DNA of 64,000 nucleotides. It comes from Ochromonas danica. Taxonomy: Eukaryota > Sar > Chrysophyceae > Chromulinales > Chromulinaceae. The stretch is from NCBI GenBank assembly GCA_015146655.1, contig VKHL01000107.1, positions 1 to 64,000 of the forward strand. Direction: 5' to 3'. The notes under the pieces were generated by a model. The model did not search any database and was not told where the DNA came from. It worked only from the letters and a program-made list of their open reading frames with translations. How positions within the stretch are numbered: the stretch's first letter is position 1; every line of letters begins with the position of its first letter. Positions 53,699 through 61,792 of the stretch are shown here, piece by piece. The position numbers and the translations under genes were made by a program.

Positions 53699-53811
53699 TT
53701 TTGTTCCATATGCCTCCATCCATTCGGTATTACAGCGCGCGGAGAAGCTTTAGCGATCCCACGAATGAGGACGCCACCACCATTCACACACTTTGGCACA
53801 GCTTTTTGAGG
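53510..53811. repeat. 302-base near-perfect inverted repeat
   Basis: Left arm 53510-53656 and right arm 53665-53811, 147 bases each, are reverse complements with two mismatches that I can find, around an eight-base centre CCATTATC. Transcribed from either strand it would fold into one long hairpin. The left arm continues the upstream frame without a break, while the right arm has no such continuity, so the right arm is probably the copy, made by a fold-back event. No terminal motif or target-site duplication marks it as a standard transposon. Confidence 0.95.
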
Positions 53812-54165
53812 GGTGAGAAAAGAGGAATTGTTTAATTAGCCATTATTGCATCCTTTTCCTTAACTCTTTCGTTATGTTAAACGTTGGATACTGCTGTATC
53901 CCTCCTACGCACACACTCACTTTTCTCTGTCGACATTGTCAAATTTATATTTCATGTAAATAATGCGTTTCTTCTTTATACAACTGCCTTGGAACTGGAG
54001 GAGATCTTTAGATGCAATGATGGCTTTAGCACACTCCAGATCAGCTGACTACTAATCTACTCCCACTCCTCTCAGACCATATCGCCTCTTTGGACCTCCT
54101 CTTACTTCTATTAGCATCGTTGATTCTCAATAGCATGTGCTGGGCAGAGGCTTTGTTATAAAATG
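53812..54165. other. A+T-rich spacer beyond the palindrome
   Basis: It lies between the right arm of the inverted repeat and the stop codon of ORC5. No open frame of note and no repeat beyond scattered CTTTT words. I see nothing further in it. Confidence 0.5.
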
Positions 54166-55907
54166 CTACCGAAAAGAGAAGTGAGCTGGCTGTCCATGGT
54201 AGAGATAGTCGCCAAGCACTAATCCCATGGAGCGAGCGAGTTGGTCAGCCACTGCTTGCGATAGGCGACAGCCATAGCGAGGCACCTGCACTTTGAAGGT
54301 TCCGCCTGGCCCTGCGAACAGCAACCCCCTCCGCTGCAGCATGCCAATCTAACCACCAAACAACACATTATGCTCTTCAGACTTCTCCAGCTACTGCCTT
54401 GACATGATAACTCACCATAGCATGTGTGGATGTGTCGGAGTAGTCGCCTATGGAGACACCCTGCACTCGATGGAAGAGCTGCGCGTAGACCGAGAGCAGT
54501 CTCTCCACAGAGAACAGCTGCAGTCCTCCTCGCCCCTCATCAGAAGCTTTGCTTGCATTCTCTTCCCTATTAGATGCTCGTCGTCGCTGGCGCACAGTAT
54601 CTCCCAGCAAGGTGAGGTTATCACTGGCGGAGGGATTGTGCGCAGCGAGGAATGCCGCGATAAGAAGGCAGCGGGTTCGTAGAGGAAGCGCACCCATCCA
54701 AGCTCCTCCTGCTGCTCCTCCTGAGACTGGAGGGGGGGGCAAAGAATGCAGACTAGGATGCGCTGCGGTCAACAAGGCTTGTCCGCTCTGCCTAGCTTCG
54801 CCAATGCCAGCGCTACCATTGAGCTCAAGCTGCTGCAAGAGGTTGCGCAGTTCAGACACGCAAGCAGTGGATGCAGCAGCTACCACGAGGAGCTGCCGAC
54901 AGAGGCGCTGTCTCTGCTCCAGACTGCTGGCTTTGCTTCCACCAATCGCCTTGCTGCCCATCGGTGAGAGACCTTCCGACACACTCCTCTGGCTAGGACA
55001 AAGAATCTCTGTAAGAGCTACAGCAGTGTATGCAGGAAAGGACACTGTAGGGAGGGTGAGCATTGAGGGATGGCGAGGGGGGCCATGGCGAAGCAGAAGA
55101 AGGTCTAGCCCCGCACAGCCTGTGCACTGTGACACAGCCTCGTGTTACAGCTAAGATAGACACGAAGAGCAGGAGGACTACACTACCTGTTTGGCAAAGA
55201 GCAAGTCATCCTCGAGCAGTTCGTCGGGTAGATGGCGAAGGATGACTGCAGCGCGGCTCCTACCCTGGCCACGCAGCCACGCCCCCAACGCACGCAGCCA
55301 TGCATGCAAGGTCTTCACTGTCTTACCATCCATGACACCAGCGGCTTTCCCTGCCAATATCAAAGCGCTGAGAAGCTGCTGGGGAGTGCGACAGAGGCTT
55401 CCATCCACAACCAGCACAGCCTGGTAGGCTGCAGCAACGGTCAAGACTGCCTGCACGACTGTCAGCTTGCCGCACTCTCTTGGCCCGTAGATGTACAGAG
55501 GCCGCCTTACAAGGACGTTCTAACCACGCCAGGCATCAGTAAAGTGAGTGACCACTGTCGCAGATGCCCAAGCCTGGAAGACTTACCGATGTGGACACAT
55601 ACTGCCAGACAGACTCGATCTGCTCTTTCCTGTGAGGCATCGCCTCCATCAGCCCTTTCAATCTCTTCAATCTCTCTTCGAGAACAGCTTTGGGGTTGGT
55701 TTTCTCAGTGAGGGCAGGGGCAGGAGAGAGAGGATCAGGCAGGTCCTGCTGTAACCCCATCGGGAAGTTGAGCTGCTCGAAGAATCGACGATTCCTCTCG
55801 ATATTCAACCGCCTTCTCTCCTCCAGAGTGAGGTAAGACTCATCTATCTCCGCAGATGGAGAGAGAGGCGACTCCCACTCCCTGCTTCGCTTCTTCTCAT
55901 TTTCCAT
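54166..55907 (-). CDS. ORC5: Origin recognition complex subunit 5
   Basis: Four exons (55907-55587, 55519-55187, 55126-54416, 54348-54166) join in phase 0 through introns of 67, 60 and 67 bases to give 515 residues. ORC5 is an AAA-type subunit of the complex that marks replication origins. Evidence: a RKEQIESVWQYV helix, the nucleotide loop LYIYGPRECGKL (about residue 118), a VLVVDGS strand, and the C-terminal ORC5 block: LPLRTRCLLIAAFLAAHNP, then LFSVERLLSVYAQLF, then VQVPRYGCRLSQAVADQLA and LGDYLYHG. The Walker A Ser/Thr after Lys is Leu here. An N-terminal extension (LNIERNRRFFEQL) is not part of the usual family. It is head-to-head with COX5B, 230 bases apart. Confidence 0.85.
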
Positions 55908-56137
55908 TTGACCTGCCTATCCTCTCTGTCCCGGTCCAAGCTGATCGTCGAAAACCCGAAACATCAGATTTACGAAACTTCCCACGTCTGGGGCGGAAGG
56001 AGGTTGGGTTGTGCAGGCGTCCCGGTTGCGGGCTGCTGCTGGGGGAGTTGCACTCATCTCACTGCCTCATCACGGCCCACACAGCGAGAAGAGAAGCATC
56101 TCATCTCTTGATCATTGCCTCAATAATATCAACAACT

Positions 56138-56574
56138 ATGTTCCGTGCTGTTGCCACTCGCTCCGTTCGCGCTGTCCAGGTTTGCAGCAAGCCCTCTTTT
56201 GCTCAGACTAGAGCTTTCTCTGGTATCCTCAGTGACAGGGAGCAACAGGGTGGCCGTCGCAAGGAGGAGGTCGATGCCGAAGTCGCCGGCAAGGTTGCTT
56301 TCAACCGCGATCCTATCATTCCTGACGAGAATGCTGGCACCAAGGAGAACCCCATCTTGGTAATTTTCATTTTCTTATTTTTGTCCACAGGTCTCTTGTT
56401 GAATACAAAATTTTGCTCTCCTTGTGTCGTCAGGTTCCCTCTGGCTTCCAGACCCGCCCTGTCGGATATGAGGACCCTGTGACCCACGCCATCACCTGGT
56501 TCAACCTGACTGCTGGCAAGCTCCACTACGTCCCTGACCTGAACCTCTACTTCAAGCTCTCTCCTGTCGCCTAA
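56138..56574 (+). CDS. COX5B: Cytochrome c oxidase subunit 5B, zinc site lost
   Basis: Exons 56138-56359 and 56434-56574 join in phase 0 across a 74-base intron, giving 120 residues. COX5B is a nuclear-coded matrix-side subunit of respiratory complex IV. A presequence (MFRAVATRSVRAVQ...RAFSG) is followed by GTKENPILVPSGFQTRPVG, ITWFNLTAGKLHYVP and LYFKL, which line up with the family's GTKEDPNLVPS, VVWFWLHKGEAQRCP and HYKL. The four cysteines that bind zinc in animal and yeast COX5B (CxC and CxxC) are absent: YED and VPDL stand in their places. The fold may be held differently in this lineage. Spacing and intron phase are regular, so a sequencing error is unlikely. Confidence 0.85.
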
Positions 56575-56964
56575 ATCCCTCTTGGTCCCCCACCCACCCC
56601 CTTTCAATCTTCCCCGTCCCTGCTGACTCGCATTTGTATAAAGGGGTCGGTTGCGCTAGGATGAAATTGCGAGTAAGGTTTTGTGGTAGAAAGAGAGGAA
56701 ATAGCCTGTGCGTCCTCTCTGTCCGACTAAAAGCTAAAATCCTCTTTTGTCTACCACCACCCCATCCCAACTCAACCTACCCCTCCCCCTTCTCTCTCTC
56801 AAGGAAGTAAAAATGGACTTTCCTCACAATCAGTTTGTTACGTGCCAGGGACGTAAAGAAAGCAACATGGATGCTTAACACACAAGCCGAAGATAGCTCT
56901 GCTCGTGGACTACACACTCCTATACACTACATACACCCTATTCGTCGCACGGAAGGCAGTCAAG
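56575..56964. other. Convergent 3' spacer
   Basis: It lies between the COX5B stop and the phytoene synthase stop on the other strand, so it holds two 3' ends. Two pyrimidine-rich stretches (CCACCCACCCCCTTTC near 56588 and CCCCTCCCCCTTCTCTC near 56780) are the only visible features. Confidence 0.5.
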
Positions 56965-58158
56965 TCAACCCTTGGAGGGAGCTCTGTTAGCCCGGAGGAA
57001 GGACTGTGGGAGGATGGAGAGCTTCTCAAACTTCGTCGTAAAGGCACGCTTGTTGAAGTTGTCGTAGCCGTTGCGCTCGATCACGTCCAAGATGCGACCG
57101 TAGAGGTCCAAAGAGGCCTGGACAGCAAAGCGAGCGGAAGGCATCAGCAAGTGCACACCCTTTCCTGCCAAGGCATAGTAGTCTCGAGCTCGGGCAATTG
57201 AGAACTTCATGTATTCCACGTAGCGTGGCGTGACCTGACAAGAAGCAATGTCTTCTTCGCTGAGACCAAAGCCTTTGAGTTCATCTTGAGGGAGGTAGAT
57301 GCGGCCTCGTTCAAGATCTTCCCCGACATCTCGCAGAATGTTGGTCAGCTGCAAGGCGATGCCTAGCGCGACGGCTGGCTCGATGGCCTCGCGATAGTCC
57401 TCCACCACGCCTGATCGACGCTGCTGTAAAATGGGTAAGGTCATCAAGCCCACGGTTCCAGCTACCCGGTAGCAGTAGAGATAAAGATCAGCGAAGTTGG
57501 CGTAGCGGTCCTGCCCCAAGCCTGGCACATCCATTACCATGCCCTTGATCATGTCTTGGAAGGGTTCGATAGACAGTGTAGGATACGCCCTAACGGTATC
57601 GGCCATCGCCAAGTCGAAGAGATCGACAGGCTGGCCCCGCCAAATGCCTTCCAGGCGGCGGCTCCAGTCCTCGAGGTCAGCCTGCAGCGACTCTCTGCTT
57701 AGCAGTGCGCGTGGACTGTCCACAAGGTCATCGGTGCGTCTGCACCAGGCATAAACTGCCCAAACGTGTTTCCTGGACTCTGGTGGCATGAGGGAGGAGC
57801 CAACATAGAAGGTCTTGGAGAAGAGCTGAGTGACGTACTCGCAGCGCCGATAGGCCAGAGCCACGGCCTTGTCTTGACGCCCAGCATCATCCACTCCTCT
57901 CACTAGGAAGCGCTCGGAGAGGCCCTGGAACTCCTTCCAGCGCTGGACCAGCGCATCTTCGCGGGAAGGATTGTGTCCAGCAGTCTTCAAATTGCGCATG
58001 CCCAGGTTAGAGCCAAAGGGATCCGGGCCATTCAGCGTCTTCTCGAAGTTCGGCTGTGCTGAAGTGCGCAGGTTGCGCTGTGACAGACTAGTGGCAAGAG
58101 AGGTCAACACGGACAGAATGAGAGCAAGCTGCACAACTACTCCCACTGGAACCATCAT
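56965..58158 (-). CDS. PSY: Phytoene synthase
   Basis: A single exon of 397 residues. The enzyme joins two geranylgeranyl diphosphates to make phytoene, the first committed step of carotenoid synthesis in plastids. Both Asp-rich substrate sites are intact: RRTDDLVD near residue 140 and NILRDVGEDLERGRIYLP near 280; SKTFYVGSSLMP and CYRVAGTVGLM are also typical. The leader begins with a clear hydrophobic signal segment (VVVQLALILSVLTSLATSL), then about 60 residues with basic and hydroxylated residues before homology begins. That bipartite shape is what secondary plastids need. Squalene synthase is ruled out by the length and by the plant-type YLPxDEL sequence. Confidence 0.95.
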   Translation of the reverse strand: MMVPVGVVVQLALILSVLTSLATSLSQRNLRTSAQPNFEKTLNGPDPFGSNLGMRNLKTAGHNPSREDALVQRWKEFQGLSERFLVRGVDDAGRQDKAVALAYRRCEYVTQLFSKTFYVGSSLMPPESRKHVWAVYAWCRRTDDLVDSPRALLSRESLQADLEDWSRRLEGIWRGQPVDLFDLAMADTVRAYPTLSIEPFQDMIKGMVMDVPGLGQDRYANFADLYLYCYRVAGTVGLMTLPILQQRRSGVVEDYREAIEPAVALGIALQLTNILRDVGEDLERGRIYLPQDELKGFGLSEEDIASCQVTPRYVEYMKFSIARARDYYALAGKGVHLLMPSARFAVQASLDLYGRILDVIERNGYDNFNKRAFTTKFEKLSILPQSFLRANRAPSKG

Positions 58159-58521
58159 AGCACAGAAAACACTTTTATAAGGCCCCTACAGCTAGCTAAT
58201 TGATAACAGACAATGAAATAAAAGGATGCCAGGTGGCGACCGAATGGATGAAATCAAAGGCAAGGCAAGCAAGTCTCGGAAGTCGTTAAGTCGCACCAAA
58301 TCATTCCCTGGCAACGTATTCAAGCAGCGGCATGAGGCCCAGTCAGATGTTCCGACTGGCCTAACATCGATATTCCAATAACACGACTTTCTTTTGGCAG
58401 GGTTTCTGGCAATCTGGCGGTCTGAAGGGTTAACTTCCCCCCACCTATCGTTCTCTCTGTCCGTGTCTCTGAGAGCCGCAGCTTGTTTGAGAGACTTCTT
58501 CGCCAAGCCAATCAAAGCAGC
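58159..58521. other. Divergent promoter spacer
   Basis: It lies between the phytoene synthase start and the eIF1A start, so promoters of both probably share it. No gene is seen; small frames on both strands lack features. A pyrimidine-rich stretch (CCCCCCACCTATCG) at about 58437 precedes the eIF1A start by 80 bases. Confidence 0.5.
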
Positions 58522-59176
58522 ATGCCAAAGAATAAAGGTAATTTCCCCTCATTTTTTGATGATTTGTCTCTTGTTTCATGGCAATTTTCTCGTTGATGCC
58601 CAGGAAAGGGTGGTAAGAACTACAAGAAGGGAAAGAAGAGGGACGAAGGCGAGACCAGACGAGACCTCATCTTCAAGGAAGACGGACAAGGTCAGTTATT
58701 ATTTTCCCTTCTCCGCGTCTGGTCTGTCACTTGTCCGTGACCTTATTTGAATGACTTGCTTGCTCTCTGTTTGTGGACAGAATACGCGCAGGTGCTGCGA
58801 ATGCTTGGCGACGGCCGCCTGGCCTTGCAGTGCTTTGACAACAAGGCTCGCACAGGACTCATCCGTGGTACCATGAGACGAAGAGTGTGGATCAATACAG
58901 GAGATATTGTTTTGGTAGGCTTGCGTGAGTTCCAGCCCGACAAGGCAGACATCATTCACAAATACACCACCGAGGAGGCGCGCAACCTGCAGGCCTACGG
59001 AGAGCTGCCCGCCAATGCGCGCATCAACCAGACCGCTGTCGACATGGCGATGGATGCTGGTGAAGGTCAGGAAGAAGATATGGGCTTCGACTTCGACGAT
59101 GTGAGTCACCACCTCCCCCTCTCTGTACCTCTTTCTCTCTGATGATGTATTTGATTGTCCATGTTCACAGATATAA
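58522..59176 (+). CDS. EIF1A: Translation initiation factor eIF1A
   Basis: Four coding exons (58522-58537, 58604-58690, 58781-59100, 59171-59176) with introns of 66, 90 and 70 bases give 142 residues. eIF1A binds the 40S A site and guides scanning and start-codon choice. The basic start [18 protein letters not shown], the OB-fold ([18 protein letters not shown], then [19 protein letters not shown]) and the acidic tail GFDFDDI are all typical. Exon 1 codes for five residues and the last exon only for Ile and the stop, yet the resulting DDI ending matches the family, which supports the splice model. Confidence 0.95.
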
Positions 59177-59652
59177 ATCAATCAATCAATCGCCAAGTCA
59201 TCTGCTCTCTATAGCATCGGCTTTATCACTTGCAGCCGACTTCAGACTCTGTGAGTGATGAGCTACACTTGGATTGTATAGGCATTCAGACTCGATGTGT
59301 GCATCTCTTGGGAGTAAATCTAACTACCGTACTAGTGTTTAAATAATTTAATATCATCCCCCACTTTTCCACTAATGAGCTGAGGGCGTTAATCACGGTA
59401 TGAGAGACTATGACAATATGAGTGAGGTCATCATTGGATCTGCTACACTTCGGAATGCTCTGGTTTTGGTGTAACGGACACTTTGTTAGGCCAATAGGAG
59501 TAGTCTGCTATGTAACAATCACTGTATTGTATGGGGACATTTATGTGGAATATCGAATATTACTAACATCATCATCATCACAGCACTGTACGAATCTACA
59601 AGTACGAATCAGCACTACTGTTGCTAACTAGTACATGCCAACCCAAAGAGGC

Positions 59653-59766
59653 GGTACACTAAGTACACTAAGTTAAGTAGACTACAGTACACTAACAAGT
59701 CTACAGTACACTAACTACTGTAAGTTAAGTACAGTACACTAAGTACACTAGACCAGACTACTGTAC
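59653..59766. repeat. Degenerate TACACTAA repeats in convergent spacer
   Basis: About six copies of (CA)GTACACTAAG and GTACACTAAC, broken by TAAGTTAAGT and TCTACAG words, fill the end of the spacer 59177-59775 between eIF1A and the KH gene. The rest of that spacer is A+T-rich with a featureless forward frame at 59422-59631. No gene is supported. Confidence 0.75.
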
Positions 59767-59775
59767 AGTCAGTCA

Positions 59776-61553
59776 CTAGGCCAGAGGTCTCTTGGAGCCA
59801 ATATACGGAGCGTAGTTAACCTGCCAAGGAATAATACAGCAAAAACAATGAGATCATTCAACAACGAAGAGGGCGACATGTGGGTCAACTCATACTGTAC
59901 CTCGGGGATAGTCAAGGCTGGGTAGACAGCAGATATCGTCGATGGCTGTCCATAGAATGGCCCCTCTACAAGCGCTTTGGCGCCACCAAAGCTATCCACA
60001 GCTGCGTCATTCATCCTCAATAGCTTGGCGGGGCCGTTGACAAGCACTTCCTGCACCATCTGAGCAGCTAAGCCTACGCTCTGTGCGGAGCCCGACAAGA
60101 GAACCCTCGTCGTGCCCTTGCTGTTGTCTGTCTTGAGCACTTGAATGCTTGCTCCAGACTTAGCTTTGATCAAAGCGATGTTAGAAGATCGCGCACCTAC
60201 AACGCGTCCCATCACTTCGTTCTTGATCTCCGCCACTTGCTGCAAGTTGCCGTCCAGCAGGTTGACTGCAGCCTCCAGATGCCCCGCAGTGCCGTCCTTG
60301 CCCAAGGCGAGGATTGGTCCGCTGCTGGAGGCTGCTAGCATAGAGCCTGCGCAAGGCCTTGCTCGATCAGTCTGGCTGTCCAGCAGGTTGACTCCCAGGC
60401 TGTGGCACAAGGCCTTGACTGCCAAATGAACGTTATCCACTCTCCCAATCACAGACAGACGAGTAGTGGCAGCCTCGTCTGATAAGCTGGCAGTGAGATC
60501 GACATTGATCTTCACGGAATACTTGTCCTGCAGGTCGTTGATGACTGTGTCCTTCTCCGCCAATTGATTGAGTTGGCTCTGAGACAAGGGCATCTCCTGA
60601 AAGATGATGCTGTCCGTGCCATTCAACACCGCGTAGAGGGCAGACATGCCGCTGGAGACCACGGTGTCTACGAGGTACCTGGCGATGTCTATCTGCTGCG
60701 GAGTGCCCGTGTAGACGACTTTGTGCATCTGTCCCTCGGGGAAGTTCTGGTTGATGAAGACCTTGCAGCAGCTCCTCTTCATGATCTCCCCGATAGTCAC
60801 TCCTTTCGAGCCAATCACAAGGCGCACTTTCTCGGGGTCGACATCGCACTCCACCACCTTCACAGTGGCGCTAGGATCAGCTGGGACAGAGCTGCTGAGA
60901 CTGTTGCTTCCGCTGAGGCTGGCGCTGAGGCTGCCCTCCAGCACACCTCCGCTGAGCAGGTGACTGGCCATGGCCTTGGCCGCGAGGATCTGCTGAGGCA
61001 GCCCAGTGAAACAGACTCTGCGGTCAACTCCGTCAGGCACGCCGTCCTGCAGGACTTGGATGCGGCAGCCTGTGCGGCGGAAGATGTCCTGCACGTTGAC
61101 GCCCTTGGGGCCGATCAGCACGCCCACCTTCGCTGGGGGACAGAGGAAGTCGTTGTCAGTGACTTCCAAGCTTGACTCTTGAGCCGAGCCTTCTCGCGAG
61201 AGCAGAGGGGCGGGAGAGATGATGGAGGGCCCTCGCTCCATGACCAGCGCGATGAGGGCGACGGCCAGAGAGAGTTCTCGAGGGTGACCCGTGATCTGAA
61301 CCACTCGAGGATGACCCTCGGGGTAGTTCTGGTCCACATAGACTCTACACGACGACCGCTTCATGATTTCCTGCACGACCACTCCTTTCTTGCCAATGAG
61401 TGGCCCCACCTTTTCCGGAGGACAGGACATGCTGACAGTGACTGGAGAGACATGGTGGAAGATCTCTTCCTCGCTCATCATGGAGATGGTCTTCATCTCC
61501 TCTCCCAGCGAACGCTTCTCATGAAGCATCCGTCTGTCGGACAAGTCTTCCAT
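59776..61553 (-). CDS. Multi-KH-domain RNA-binding protein
   Basis: Exons 61553-59901 and 59820-59776 join in phase 0 across an 80-base intron, giving 565 residues. The last exon adds VNYAPYIGSKRPLA and replaces a hydrophobic read-through tail. Five KH-type units can be seen. The first three have intact RNA-binding loops: PLIGKKGVVVQEIMKRS, VLIGPKGVNVQDIFRRT and LVIGSKGVTIGEIMKRS. The fourth (around QLNQLAEKDTVINDLQDKY) has lost the GxxG loop, and the fifth has GRVVGARSSNIALIKAKSG. There is no signal peptide. Candidates are vigilin- or PCBP-like regulators of mRNA stability or translation. The ATG at 61553 is used; an upstream TTG at 61568 is ignored. Confidence 0.87.
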
Positions 61554-61792
61554 CTTCTTCTCCAACAAGACCCAATGAAGGGATAGTCCAGGGCTAGATA
61601 TCTGGATATTTGGATATTTAGCATTGCCAGCTGAAAGAACAGCAGCAGAGTATCGCTGAAGAACGCGTTTCTGTCTGGCTTTTCCAGATTCCCCTCATTG
61701 TTCTGCTGACCTTTCGTTAGTCAGCCCTCATTGACTACCTCAAGCAGTGAGAGACAGAGAGAGCCCTGGCAGTCCCTCCGCAGACCTCGAGA

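Noticed and set aside
53510-53811. Standard transposon with terminal inverted repeats
   Set aside because: The arms meet almost at the centre with no internal gene, and no target-site duplication flanks them.
54549-55154. 201-codon forward frame
   Set aside because: It is antisense to ORC5 exon 3, which has family motifs and clean splice sites.
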